Numbered from the stretch's first letter, positions 54,692 through 62,643 are shown. The stretch: 64,000 nucleotides of DNA from Bacillus sp. ISL-37 (GCF_018613315.1 NZ_JAGGQL010000016.1:62001-126000), one strand, 5' to 3'. Numbers and translations: made by a program. The notes: generated by a model not told the origin, from the sequence alone.

Positions 54692-55903
54692 TTATGATTT
54701 AAGCTTGCTCTTACTGTAAAAATAAACAAAGAACAGTGAAAATGCGATCCCAGAAGCTAATACAATCATTCCTAATATCAGTTCGCCTTTAATGAAAACT
54801 GTCCCTGCAAAAACAGCTGCCTGAAATATCATAATTCCCAGCAACAGGCTCGTAAAGGATTTTTTTCTTGAATTCTCTGGTACAGGATACAGACCGACCC
54901 ATAGCTTGTTTTGGTGATGATTCCATAAAGGCAAAAGCTGAAACCCTGTCAAATACATGAAAAGCAAAGCAAGCAAAATTTGTCCTGGCCCATATGATAG
55001 GAAATAAAGCGCTGCTCCTCCTATCAATGTAAGCCGGACAAGCAAGCCGAAATAATCCCCGGATCTCGCAAAGGTCCTTAAGTAAAGATGGCTGAAGGCC
55101 AGGTCCTGCTTGTATGGAATGATGTTAACGAGCCAATCAAGCCATTTTCTTCTTTTAGTGCGGTCTCGCAGCTTTGGAACATCCGTAAACATATTGGCCA
55201 CACGGTAAAAGGCATTCATCCGCCGTTCTTCGTCCTCAATCAACTGCTCCCACTTCAAACCTTTGTCCTTGGTCTGTTTTTTATAGTAAAAAAATAGCAT
55301 GATTAAGACAACAGCTGGAACAGCAGCAAATATCAACTGGGCCCCTGAAAAGATAAAATACAAAAGCACAACATTAATACAAAAACGAATGATGCTATCC
55401 GTCAATTTTACGTTCTTCTCGATAAAATACTGTACATTCCAGCGTATCAATATATTGATCCATTTTATCAGAATGAGTGCGATTAAAAGGATGAAAAAAG
55501 ATTTGAAATCGGCACCATGTATTTTTACATGAAGCGGCATTAGCACTGCTAGTAGGAGCAGCAACAAATAGGACTGCAGGCTCAGGCTGAAAGTGATCGA
55601 TTTCCGGAAATAGTCATCCAATCTGGTTTCAAGTGGCAATAAAAATATTTTATCCGCCTCGGTCAAAAATGTCTGAATTGGACTATATGTTAGCACGGCA
55701 GCAAGAACCAAGGCGATGATCCAGGCTGCCGGGAAATCCGGCTTCAGCGTTTCAATCCACTCTTGATAGTAAAAAGCGGCTGTTCCCAATAAAAATAGGA
55801 CGACAATCACTAAATGTCCATTAAAGATGTATCGCAGGTAGCTTCCGGTTTCCTTGGCAAAAGTACCGAAACGCTCCTTCCATAAGTGCTGCGGATTAAA
55901 CAT
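54692..55903 (-). CDS. ecsB: ABC transporter permease EcsB
   Basis: A 403-residue membrane protein with about 8-10 helices, the channel partner of EcsA. Ecs mutants of B. subtilis affect protein secretion, competence and RasP-dependent regulated proteolysis. Its ATG at 55903 lies 8 bp inside ecsA (translational coupling), with AAGGAAGAAG ahead. The family start MFNPQHLWKERFG and the length agree. Confidence 0.92.
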   Translation of the reverse strand: MFNPQHLWKERFGTFAKETGSYLRYIFNGHLVIVVLFLLGTAAFYYQEWIETLKPDFPAAWIIALVLAAVLTYSPIQTFLTEADKIFLLPLETRLDDYFRKSITFSLSLQSYLLLLLLAVLMPLHVKIHGADFKSFFILLIALILIKWINILIRWNVQYFIEKNVKLTDSIIRFCINVVLLYFIFSGAQLIFAAVPAVVLIMLFFYYKKQTKDKGLKWEQLIEDEERRMNAFYRVANMFTDVPKLRDRTKRRKWLDWLVNIIPYKQDLAFSHLYLRTFARSGDYFGLLVRLTLIGGAALYFLSYGPGQILLALLFMYLTGFQLLPLWNHHQNKLWVGLYPVPENSRKKSFTSLLLGIMIFQAAVFAGTVFIKGELILGMIVLASGIAFSLFFVYFYSKSKLKS

Positions 55904-56636
55904 AGTCTTCTTCCTTTGTCAGTTGGATATACAGGTCATCCAGTGTTGCGCCAGGCATCTTAAACTGGTCCCTCAACTCTTCAAGCGTCCCGTGTGCCCT
56001 GACTTCTCCATTATGAAGAATGACAAAACGATCGCAATAACGTTCGGCCGTTGCAAGAATATGCGTCGACATCAATATGCCAGCCCCATTTTCCTTCATC
56101 TTGTCCATCAAATCTAACAAGGATTGAATCCCAAGTGGATCAAGACCGACAAATGGTTCATCGACGATATAAAGTGAAGGTTGTACCAAAAATGCGCACA
56201 TGATCATTACCTTTTGTTTCATCCCTTTTGAAAAATGGGCAGGAAACCATTTTAGCCTTTTACTCATCCTGAATTCCTTCAATAAAGCATCTATTCGCTG
56301 TTCATATTCTTTTTCCTCAAGACCATAGGCCATGGCTGTCAGCCGCAGATGCTCCTCAAGCGTCAATTCATCATAAAGAATAGGCGTTTCAGGCACAAAG
56401 GTGAACTGCTTTCTATATTCCTCCTTGCCTTCCAAAAAGGTTCTGCCATTAATTTTAATATCACCCTTATGGGGCTCCATCAAGCCGATCACATGCTTGA
56501 TTGTCGTACTTTTTCCAGCACCGTTCAGGCCAATCAATCCAACGATTTCATTACTATTGACGGTGAAACTCACATTTTTCAATACCGGATTCTTCGTATA
56601 TCCACCGGTTACCTGGTTAATTTCCAATAAAGACAT
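55896..56636 (-). CDS. ecsA: ABC transporter ATP-binding protein EcsA
   Basis: A 246-residue ATPase with Walker A GLNGAGKST, signature HFSKGMKQKVMIM, Walker B LYIVDEPFVGLDP and switch His STHILATAE. ATG 56636 (MSLLEINQVTGGY) follows AAGGGCG at 6 bp; an in-frame TTG at 56642 is less likely. It is the first gene of ecsABC and is divergent from the repeat-containing transcript described at 56763. Confidence 0.93.
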   Translation of the reverse strand: MSLLEINQVTGGYTKNPVLKNVSFTVNSNEIVGLIGLNGAGKSTTIKHVIGLMEPHKGDIKINGRTFLEGKEEYRKQFTFVPETPILYDELTLEEHLRLTAMAYGLEEKEYEQRIDALLKEFRMSKRLKWFPAHFSKGMKQKVMIMCAFLVQPSLYIVDEPFVGLDPLGIQSLLDLMDKMKENGAGILMSTHILATAERYCDRFVILHNGEVRAHGTLEELRDQFKMPGATLDDLYIQLTKEEDYV

Positions 56637-56727
56637 GAACAACGCCCTTCCAGTTCGTATTCTGTACCGTTATTTTAACAAATCCATATCCATTAGGAAA
56701 AGCTTCAACTAATTTCGAAACTTTTTC

Positions 56728-56756
56728 GCATATAAGCTTCCAATCGGGGCATCATA
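56728..56756 (+). promoter_or_regulatory. sigmaG-like promoter of the tandem-repeat RNA
   Basis: GCATA (56728-56732), 17-bp spacer and CATCATA (56750-56756) resemble the forespore sigmaG/sigmaF pattern GnATA...CATnnTA. No good sigmaA promoter is visible in this orientation. Confidence 0.35.
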
Positions 56757-56762
56757 ATTTAT

Positions 56763-57150
56763 GAAGGGGTAACAAGCAATATTTCGAAATGAGGTGTCTG
56801 TTAAAGACATATTATTCGATATATAAGCACACTGATTTAAACGTTCAAACAAGGGGATGGTTGCATTGCGCTACGTAAATGTTAACCCAGCCGTTCAGTA
56901 ACATCACTCCACATTTTGAAATGAGGTGTGTGTCGCAGATCACTTCCCGCTTTATAAGTTGTGAAACCGATTAAAGCAGACAAGGGGATGGTCCGATTGA
57001 ACCAGGTACTGAATAACCCATCATTTTTATCATTCAAATGAATTGAAAATGAGGTGTTTATCAAAGGTAAACCTGCTGAGAACGTCAATGAACAGTAATT
57101 AGTTCCCCTTCAGGGACAGGATTCCAAGCGAATCCTGTCCTTTCTTTCTT
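56763..57150 (+). ncRNA. candidate tandem-repeat non-coding RNA between ecsA and hit
   Basis: About 380 bp without a credible gene. Three diverged copies of a roughly 130-bp unit begin GAAATGAGGTGT (56786, 56918) and GAAAATGAGGTGT (57045). TATAAG follows at about +36, and ACAAGGGGATGGT at about +62 in the first two copies, then ATTG and TAACCCA. A short hairpin follows each GAGGTG block (for example TGTCT/AGACA; GTTTA/TAAAC). The transcript would end in the strong terminator at 57114-57150. Very short frames exist but are not convincing. Confidence 0.5.
57114..57150 (+). terminator. terminator of the tandem-repeat RNA
   Basis: GGACAGGATTC-CAAGC-GAATCCTGTCC stem followed by TTTCTTTCTTT. No rightward gene precedes it, so it ends either the candidate RNA or read-through. 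Confidence 0.85.
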
Positions 57151-57212
57151 TATGTTTATTGGTAAAATGTGATAAAATACCAGAAACATGAGCAATGGAA
57201 AGGGTGGTATAG

Positions 57213-57635
57213 ATGAGCGATTGTATTTTTTGTAAAATCATTAACGGCGATATCCCATCAGCAAAAGTGTATGAAGATGAGAATGTCCTTGCCTTCCTCG
57301 ATATCAGCCAGGTAACGAAAGGACATACACTTGTCATCCCGAAGGTACATAAAGAAAATGTCTATGAGCTCACTGACGAGATTGCTGCGAATGTATTCAA
57401 GGCAGTCCCAAAAGTCGCTAATGCGATCAAGGCTGCATATGATCCTATCGGGCTGAATGTACTTCAAAACAACGGCGAAGCAGCTGGCCAATCAGTCTTC
57501 CACTTCCACATGCATTTGATTCCGCGCTATGGCAATGGTGATGGCTTCGGTGCTGTGTGGAAAACACATCAAGATCAATATACGTCCGATGATTACCAAA
57601 AAATCGCCGCAGAAATTAATAGCAAGATTAACTAG
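57213..57635 (+). CDS. hit: HIT-family hydrolase Hit
   Basis: A 140-residue histidine-triad protein with the zinc/N-terminal motif CIFCKIINGDIPS and the catalytic triad segment HFHMHLIPR. Such enzymes hydrolyse nucleoside phosphoramidates and adenylates. The ATG follows GAAAGGGTGG. It lies divergent to ecsA as in B. subtilis and has its own terminator. Confidence 0.95.
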   Translation: MSDCIFCKIINGDIPSAKVYEDENVLAFLDISQVTKGHTLVIPKVHKENVYELTDEIAANVFKAVPKVANAIKAAYDPIGLNVLQNNGEAAGQSVFHFHMHLIPRYGNGDGFGAVWKTHQDQYTSDDYQKIAAEINSKIN

Positions 57636-57661
57636 ACTTCCGCAATGCGGGAGTTTTTTTA
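57636..57661 (+). terminator. terminator of hit
   Basis: ACTTCCGC-AAT-GCGGGAGT stem with seven T, immediately after the stop codon. Confidence 0.88.
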
Positions 57662-57690
57662 TTGGTGCTAAATTGAGGTTAAAGTTGATT

Positions 57691-57950
57691 TATTGGACAT
57701 TTTGACTCCTTCTGCTAATTGTAATGTCCATTAAACTCATCTTATTAGACATTTTGACTCCTCTTTATCATCGAAATGTCTATTAAACCCATCTTATTAG
57801 ACATTTTGACTCCCCTTGCTCATCGAAATGTCTATTAAACCCATCTTATTAGACATTTTGACTCCTCTTGCTCATCGAAATGTCCATTAAACCCATCTTA
57901 TTAGACATTTTGACTCCTCTTGCTCATCGAAATGTCTATTAAACTCATTT
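57691..57950. repeat. tandem palindromic repeat array, 52-bp unit, 5 copies
   Basis: Units TATTAGACATTTTGACTCC ... GAAATGTCTATTAAAC, each with inverted TAGACATTT / AAATGTCTA arms. Copies 2-5 are nearly identical; the first is diverged (TTGGACATT, ATGTCCATT). It fills most of the 457-bp hit-serC spacer. The remainder holds a weak promoter before serC. Confidence 0.9.
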
Positions 57951-58093
57951 TTTCAGGTCTTACCTAGAGAACTCCCTAAAACTAATTTAATTTTTCTGAA
58001 AACATTAGAATTCTGCTTGAATTTCTGGTAGCATGATGATAACTTTAACACATTAAAGACATACCGTAATTAAATTTTCGGGGGGGATTCCAC

Positions 58094-59176
58094 ATGAAAC
58101 GAGCTCTCAATTTTAATGCTGGTCCGGCTGCTTTGCCTGAGGCAGTACTAGCTAAAGCAGAAAAGGAAATGATGAATTACCAGGGCAGCGGCATGGGTGT
58201 GATGGAGCTTAGCCATCGCAGCAAGGAATTCGAAGAAATTAATGAACGTACAAAAAATCTTCTCAGGAATCTGCTCACCATTCCTGATGAACATGAAATT
58301 CTATTTCTCCAGGGTGGTGCAAGTCTGCAGTTTTCAATGGTCCCAATGAACCTGCTTGAGGAAGGATCGACTGCGAGCTATGTCTTGACCGGAACATGGT
58401 CAGAAAAAGCGTTGAAGGAAGCTCAGAAAGTTGGAAATGCCATGATAGCCGCATCTTCCAAAAATGCCAACTATAGATTTATCCCCAGTACTTCAGAAAT
58501 TGACATTCCAGCTGAATCTTCCTATCTCCACATCACGACGAATAATACCATTTACGGAACCCAGTGGCATTCTATTCCTGAGCGTCTGTCAGTTCCGCTT
58601 GTTGCTGACATGTCCAGTGATATTCTCAGCCGGCCTCTAAATCTATCATCATATGGACTAATTTACGCAGGTGCACAGAAAAACCTGGGCCCATCCGGTG
58701 TCACAGTTGTCATCATCCATAGAGATTTGCTCAAGCGCTCTAAGCCAGGGCTGCCTTCCATGCTTAATTATCAGGTTCATGCTGACTCAAATTCACTTTA
58801 TAACACTCCTCCTACTTTATCGATTTATCTTCTGATGCTTGTTCTTCAATGGGCAGAAGAGCTGGGCGGGGTAAAACAGCTTGAATTGCTGAGCAAGCAG
58901 AAATCGGCACTGCTTTATGATGCGATAGACAGAAGCGAAGGGTTTTATACCGGTCATGCCGAAAAAGGAAGCCGTTCACGAATGAATGTCACCTTTACAC
59001 TCGAAAATGACAGCCTGGCTTCGTCCTTCCTCCATGAGGCGGAGGAATACGGCTTTATCGGGCTTGCCGGCCACAGGTCTGTCGGCGGCTGCCGAGCCTC
59101 GATCTATAACGCCGTTCCACTTGAAAACGTTGAAAAACTTGCTGACTTTATGAATCGATTCAGGAGCAGAAATTAA
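58094..59176 (+). CDS. serC: phosphoserine aminotransferase SerC
   Basis: A 360-residue PLP enzyme converting 3-phosphohydroxypyruvate to phosphoserine (serine synthesis; also acts in the PLP pathway). It starts MKRALNFNAGPAALPEAVL after GGGGGGG and shows GGASLQFSMVPMNL, the PLP-lysine segment YAGAQKNLGPSGV and a C-terminal GHRSVGGCRASIYNAV. It is monocistronic here, downstream of the repeat array. Confidence 0.96.
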   Translation: MKRALNFNAGPAALPEAVLAKAEKEMMNYQGSGMGVMELSHRSKEFEEINERTKNLLRNLLTIPDEHEILFLQGGASLQFSMVPMNLLEEGSTASYVLTGTWSEKALKEAQKVGNAMIAASSKNANYRFIPSTSEIDIPAESSYLHITTNNTIYGTQWHSIPERLSVPLVADMSSDILSRPLNLSSYGLIYAGAQKNLGPSGVTVVIIHRDLLKRSKPGLPSMLNYQVHADSNSLYNTPPTLSIYLLMLVLQWAEELGGVKQLELLSKQKSALLYDAIDRSEGFYTGHAEKGSRSRMNVTFTLENDSLASSFLHEAEEYGFIGLAGHRSVGGCRASIYNAVPLENVEKLADFMNRFRSRN

Positions 59177-59190
59177 CAGAATATTAATCC

Positions 59191-59218
59191 TTTACTCCAT
59201 TAAAATATGTGTTATAAT
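59191..59218 (+). promoter_or_regulatory. promoter of trpP
   Basis: TTTACT (59191-59196), 16-bp spacer and TATAAT (59213-59218) with an extended TG; start expected near 59225. Confidence 0.65.
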
Positions 59219-59258
59219 TGGAGAAAGCTTTTCGCTGCAGGCACAGAGAGCACTGCAG

Positions 59259-59298
59259 GAGGAGTACTAGTTAGCTAGAATAGCAGAGGAGAGATGAG
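59259..59298 (+). promoter_or_regulatory. TRAP (MtrB) binding site over the trpP start
   Basis: Nine or more GAG/TAG triplets (59259, 59262, 59268, 59272, 59276, 59281, 59286, 59289/59291, 59296), mostly separated by 1-3 bases, cover the ribosome-binding site up to the ATG at 59301. This is how tryptophan-bound TRAP blocks trpP translation in B. subtilis. Confidence 0.7.
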
Positions 59299-59300
59299 AG

Positions 59301-59819
59301 ATGAATACGAAGAATCTTGTAGCATTGTCACTTTTAGTGGGGATGGGAGCAGTCTTGCACGTGGTCGTACCGGGTTTTTTCCTAGGGATGAAGCCAGATA
59401 TGATGCTGACAATGATGTTCCTTGGGATCATCCTGTTTCCTGACAAAAAGAGTGTACTATTGGTTGGAGCCGTAACTGGACTCATTTCAGGATTGACTAC
59501 TACTTTCCCAGGAGGCCTTGTTCCGAACATCATTGATAAGCCTGTTACTGCGTTTGTCTTTTTCGGAATCCTGCTGGCGCTGAAAAATTTCAAGTTTTCG
59601 ATTTATACTGCAGCCGGCCTTACAGCGGTTGGAACCATTGTGTCAGGAATCGTTTTCCTTGGTTCGGCATATTTCCTTGTCGGCCTGCCGGGACCGTTCA
59701 CTGCGTTATTCGCAGCGGTTGTGCTTCCAGCAGCAGCATTTAACGCTGTTTTCATGGGCATTCTTTATCCTGTGGCAACAAACATTTTTAAAAGAGCAAA
59801 GCTCGCTGAAATCCATTAA
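59301..59819 (+). CDS. trpP: tryptophan transporter TrpP
   Basis: A 172-residue membrane protein with about five helices, starting MNTKNLVALSLLVGMGAVLH, matching the TrpP/YhaG family that imports tryptophan. The upstream run of GAG/TAG triplets across the ribosome-binding site indicates translational repression by TRAP when tryptophan is plentiful. The position after serC is the same as in B. subtilis. Confidence 0.93.
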   Translation: MNTKNLVALSLLVGMGAVLHVVVPGFFLGMKPDMMLTMMFLGIILFPDKKSVLLVGAVTGLISGLTTTFPGGLVPNIIDKPVTAFVFFGILLALKNFKFSIYTAAGLTAVGTIVSGIVFLGSAYFLVGLPGPFTALFAAVVLPAAAFNAVFMGILYPVATNIFKRAKLAEIH

Positions 59820-59828
59820 AAAATAGCT

Positions 59829-59853
59829 GCCCCTGTCTATTACGGACAGGGGC
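59829..59853. terminator. bidirectional terminator (trpP / small gene)
   Basis: GCCCCTGTC / GACAGGGGC stem, with TTTGTT on the right and an A-rich (T on minus) stretch on the left. Confidence 0.75.
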
Positions 59854-59866
59854 TTTGTTATGTCTA

Positions 59867-60079
59867 TTAGAATGTGTAAAAGATAATCCCGATTAATAAA
59901 AAAATTGCTCCTCCTCCTGCCAGCGTTCCTGCTCTCTTCCGCAAAAGCGCCTTCGGAGGATACATACCTGGCTTCTTTAACGCAAGGAGATGATGGACGG
60001 CCCCCACAAAGAAAGCAACGCTGATGAAAAATACCACACTTGTAAAAATCTCGACTCCCCTCCTCTCCTTCCTGAACAT
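59867..60079 (-). CDS. small membrane protein (up to 70 aa)
   Basis: An unrecognised protein with two hydrophobic segments (IFTSVVFFISVAFFVGAV and LAGGGAIFLLIGIIFYTF) joined by a basic loop (PPKALLRKRAGT). The start is unclear. ATG 60079 has AAGG only 2 bp away, while a strong GGAGAGGAGGGGA lies inside the frame ahead of the first hydrophobic segment, without a standard start codon after it. It is convergent with trpP. No function is assigned. Confidence 0.6.
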   Translation of the reverse strand: MFRKERRGVEIFTSVVFFISVAFFVGAVHHLLALKKPGMYPPKALLRKRAGTLAGGGAIFLLIGIIFYTF

Positions 60080-60229
60080 GACCTTACTATATTTTTATGC
60101 CTGTTAATTTAAGGCTATGAAGCTAATAACGTTTATTTGTGCGAGAATAGGAAATTAAATATAGAAGAAAAGAGGAATCGCGATTCATTTGGAGAACATA
60201 TACAGAAAAATCGATGAGGTGGTCAAAAC

Positions 60230-60601
60230 ATGAATGCGAAAAAAGTTTTATCAGGAATGGTTATAGGTGGTGTCGTAGCAGGTATTGCAACACTGCTAGC
60301 AACTCCAAAATCCGGATATGAAACGAGAAGAACTCTTATAGCCAATAAAAATGAATACATTGGATCCATTAAGGATATAAAGGATTCCGCTGTTGAATTG
60401 AAAAATACAGTGGCCACTGCTTCAAAAGAAGGAAAAGAGTCTATCCAAACATTTATCACCGATGTAAAGACTGCTATCTTTGAGTGGAAGCTTGAAACCG
60501 AAGAAAACAAGAAAGGTCTTCAGGAAGATGTAATGGAACTTGAAGATACAATTAAAGACTTGGAAACTGAATTGGCGGCAGCTAATTCTAAAGAAAAATA
60601 A
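60230..60601 (+). CDS. yhaH: YtxH-domain protein YhaH
   Basis: A 123-residue protein with a short N-terminal glycine-rich hydrophobic helix (VLSGMVIGGVVAGIATLLATP) followed by KSGYETRR and a long charged coiled-coil, the YtxH/gas-vesicle-like layout. GAGGTGG precedes the ATG. It lies between trpP and hpr as in B. subtilis and is linked there to general stress. Its molecular role is unknown. Confidence 0.9.
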   Translation: MNAKKVLSGMVIGGVVAGIATLLATPKSGYETRRTLIANKNEYIGSIKDIKDSAVELKNTVATASKEGKESIQTFITDVKTAIFEWKLETEENKKGLQEDVMELEDTIKDLETELAAANSKEK

Positions 60602-60610
60602 TCAGGAACA

Positions 60611-60660
60611 ATCCTTCCCCTTAAGTAAAATTTTTCCGGTGGGAAGGATTTTCTTTTTTT
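60611..60660 (+). terminator. terminator of yhaH
   Basis: ATCCTTCCC / GGGAAGGAT stem with a longer loop, followed by TTTCTTTTTTT. Confidence 0.82.
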
Positions 60661-60836
60661 ATCAAGAAAGATATATTATGCAAATGGCGTTTTTGATAGG
60701 AGAATGAAAAAATTTCATAAAAAAACCCCTGACTTTAGATGGAATTTAACAAATTCAAAAAATTTTGTAAATTTATATCTTTATTAATTTTTGTTTTATT
60801 GGCATAATGAAAATAGAAACAATAAAGTAGGTGATT

Positions 60837-61418
60837 ATGAGAATGGGAGATAAAAATTATTCTATGAAAGAAGCAATGATATTTAGCCAGAGAATTGCCC
60901 AGTTGAGTAAGGCCCTTTGGAAGTCTGTTGAGAAGGACTGGCAGCAATGGATCAAACCATTCGACCTGAATATCAATGAGCACCATATTTTATGGATTGC
61001 TTATCATTTGAATGGAGCTTCGATTTCAGATGTGGCAAAATTTGGTGTCATGCATGTTTCCACTGCTTTCAACTTTTCCAAAAAGCTTGAGGAACGTGGT
61101 TATTTGAAGTTTTCCAAGAAGGAAAGCGACAAGAGAAATACGTATATCCAGCTTACGGAAGAAGGCGAAGGTATATTGCTCGCTTTGATGGAAAACTATG
61201 AGCCAGATACTAATGCCGTTTTTTCAGGAGCCATGCCACTGAAAGAACTATATGGAAAGTTCCCGGACATCATTGAAATCATGGCAATTGTCCGTAATAT
61301 TTATGGCGATGACTTTATGGAAATATTCGAGAAATCTTTTTCGAATATCGACAGCAAATTTTCTGATGAAGACGGTACACTTAAAAAAATAGATCCAGCC
61401 GAAAAGGAGTTTGCTTGA
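60837..61418 (+). CDS. hpr: MarR-family transition-state regulator ScoC (Hpr)
   Basis: A 193-residue winged-helix repressor of extracellular proteases, sporulation and peptide transport genes. The segment [20 protein letters not shown] and the helix-turn-helix [20 protein letters not shown] are nearly invariant in this family. ATG 60837 follows AGGTG; an in-frame GTG at 60831 overlaps that site and ATG 60843 is possible. Downstream hairpins around 61470-61506 and 61535-61571 can end transcription. Confidence 0.94.
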   Translation: MRMGDKNYSMKEAMIFSQRIAQLSKALWKSVEKDWQQWIKPFDLNINEHHILWIAYHLNGASISDVAKFGVMHVSTAFNFSKKLEERGYLKFSKKESDKRNTYIQLTEEGEGILLALMENYEPDTNAVFSGAMPLKELYGKFPDIIEIMAIVRNIYGDDFMEIFEKSFSNIDSKFSDEDGTLKKIDPAEKEFA

Positions 61419-61534
61419 TACTTAATGTATGATGCCACTCCAACAATAGAGGAAGGATAACCCCTCGGAGCTACAAACTTGTCCTCTTCCTCTGGCTGTA
61501 GTTTTTGGCTGGAGTCCAGCTGAAATCATCTTTT

Positions 61535-61571
61535 AAAGCGGATGAATGAACATAAATCCCTCCGCTTTTTG
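61535..61571 (+). terminator. terminator of hpr
   Basis: AAAGCGGA / TCCGCTTT stem with a T-run. A second possible hairpin with TTTTT (CTACA/TGTAG) lies at about 61470-61506. The rest of 61419-61763 shows no gene. Confidence 0.65.
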
Positions 61572-61763
61572 TTCTTCCTATGGTTTGCTCATTCCCTCAC
61601 ATTCCAAAGCATGCTTACAGTTTGTCAAATCTTGATTTCAGTTATCTTCCTTTCAACCCTCCTGCACAAAATAACTAGCATTGCCTTATCAAATAACTAT
61701 CTTTTTCTTAAAATATTTGTTATTGTATTTAAGATAAAAAGATTGCTAAGGAGGGATTCTTCG

Positions 61764-61952
61764 ATGATCTCCATTTTGTTCGTGTTTGTTCTTTTTGCTG
61801 CTTTCATTCTTTTCTATATAAATAAGCTTACAGATTCCCTCTGCATCCAGAAGGAAATACCTGAAGACAAACATGCGAAAATTTTCAGGACGATCAATAT
61901 TTTAGTTACAATCTTGCTAATTTCATCTTTCGTTGAAATTTTGTATACGTGA
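61764..61952 (+). CDS. small membrane protein (62 aa)
   Basis: A 62-residue protein with two hydrophobic helices (MISILFVFVLFAAFILFYIN and INILVTILLISSFVEILYT) joined by a charged loop (EIPEDKHAKIF). ATG 61764 follows AAGGAGGG, so the longer open frame from 61542 is rejected. It has its own terminator. The family is not recognised. Confidence 0.75.
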   Translation: MISILFVFVLFAAFILFYINKLTDSLCIQKEIPEDKHAKIFRTINILVTILLISSFVEILYT

Positions 61953-61968
61953 CGTGACTACATAAATT

Positions 61969-61998
61969 AAGCGGTGAGGCTTCCCTCACCGCTTTTTA
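61969..61998 (+). terminator. terminator of the 62-aa gene
   Basis: AGCGGTGAGG-CTT-CCCTCACCGCT stem followed by TTTTTATC; it could also serve the minus-strand YjcZ-like gene. Confidence 0.85.
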
Positions 61999-62062
61999 TC
62001 ATCAGAATTGATGAAGCTTTTTTAATGATTAAGGCATGCAGAAAGCATTGCCCCATCGATGT

Positions 62063-62155
62063 TTACAGCCAAGAAGCACCGATGATGATTAACAGAATGA
62101 ACAAGACAACGAGCAATGCAAAGCCGCCGCCATATCCGTGTCCTCCTCCAGACAT
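62063..62155 (-). CDS. YjcZ-family tiny sporulation membrane peptide 1 (30 aa)
   Basis: A 30-residue peptide starting MSGGGHGYGGGFALLVVLF: a glycine-rich head and one membrane helix ending GASWL. AAAGGAGG precedes the ATG by 8 bp. It matches the tiny Gly/TM YjcZ family found in several copies in Bacillus and associated with sporulation. It is one of three tandem paralogues in the hpr-prsA interval. Confidence 0.88.
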   Translation of the reverse strand: MSGGGHGYGGGFALLVVLFILLIIIGASWL

Positions 62156-62203
62156 TGAGGTTCCTCCTTTCTGTTTTAGGAACTTGCCTTAACAACGTTG
62201 TTC

Positions 62204-62237
62204 AAGAGTATGGGGGCCAAATGTCCCCCATACTCTT
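62204..62237 (-). terminator. hairpin after YjcZ-like gene 2
   Basis: AAGAGTATGGGGG / CCCCCATACTCTT long stem with an 8-nt loop and only a weak T-tract; a terminator or mRNA-stabilising element. Confidence 0.65.
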
Positions 62238-62247
62238 TACTCAGAGA

Positions 62248-62331
62248 TTAAAGCCAAGCTGCACCCACGATGATTAACAGAATGAATAACACGACAATTA
62301 ACGCGAAGCCGCCGCCGTATCCTGCACCCAT
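62248..62331 (-). CDS. YjcZ-family tiny sporulation membrane peptide 2 (27 aa)
   Basis: A 27-residue peptide, MGAGYGGGFALIVVLF then ILLIIVGAAWL, with GGAAGGAGGTG 5 bp ahead. It differs from peptide 1 mainly in the head. A separate leader and a downstream hairpin suggest it is transcribed independently of its neighbours. Confidence 0.88.
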   Translation of the reverse strand: MGAGYGGGFALIVVLFILLIIVGAAWL

Positions 62332-62424
62332 ATTAACACCTCCTTCCAAAGTGGTTATGGTATCTTATTCAAGTAATGTCGTTTCCGCATAGGCAACTAT
62401 CCTGCATTACTTGCTTTTTGTTGA

Positions 62425-62505
62425 TTACAGGTAAGCTGCACCTACAACGATCAGCAAGATGAACAGGACAACGATTAACGCAAAGCCTGAATTATAGTGG
62501 CCCAT
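62425..62505 (-). CDS. YjcZ-family tiny sporulation membrane peptide 3 (26 aa)
   Basis: A 26-residue peptide, MGHYNSGFALIVVLF then ILLIVVGAAYL, with AAAGGAGG upstream. The glycine head is replaced by HYNSG. The three paralogues share the FAL-VVLFILL core. Confidence 0.87.
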   Translation of the reverse strand: MGHYNSGFALIVVLFILLIVVGAAYL

Positions 62506-62615
62506 TATCAACTACCTCCTTTTTTTCTCTTCTCTACATCCTATGCACCCTCGAACAAACGGTATAGATATCCGCCCAACTCATTAAATAACCAATAATA
62601 TCCATTACTTATTTT

Positions 62616-62643
62616 TTGTAGAATATTGAAATTATGTTATAGT
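62616..62643 (+). promoter_or_regulatory. sigmaA promoter of prsA
   Basis: TTGTAG (62616-62621), 16-bp spacer and TATAGT (62638-62643), about 50 bp before the prsA start. Confidence 0.55.

Noticed and set aside
56786-57108. Three small peptides starting MRC (at 56789, 56921 and 57048)
   Set aside because: The frames follow no ribosome-binding site, differ in length (29, 17 and 17 residues) and share little beyond the first residues, which simply reflect the GAAATGAGGTGT island.
57691-57950. CRISPR-like array
   Set aside because: Units are contiguous without unique spacers, the repeat is a 52-bp palindromic unit, and no cas gene is present. The same reasoning rejects the arrays at 10131, 31203 and 35635.
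61542-61763. N-terminal extension of the 62-aa membrane protein
   Set aside because: The frame is open but starts at the hpr terminator and has no ribosome-binding site; AAGGAGGG directly precedes ATG 61764.
62506-62580. sigmaK promoter before YjcZ-like gene 3
   Set aside because: GCATAGGATG with an upstream ACC is close to the sigmaK pattern, but the -10 end and the spacer do not fit well enough to list.
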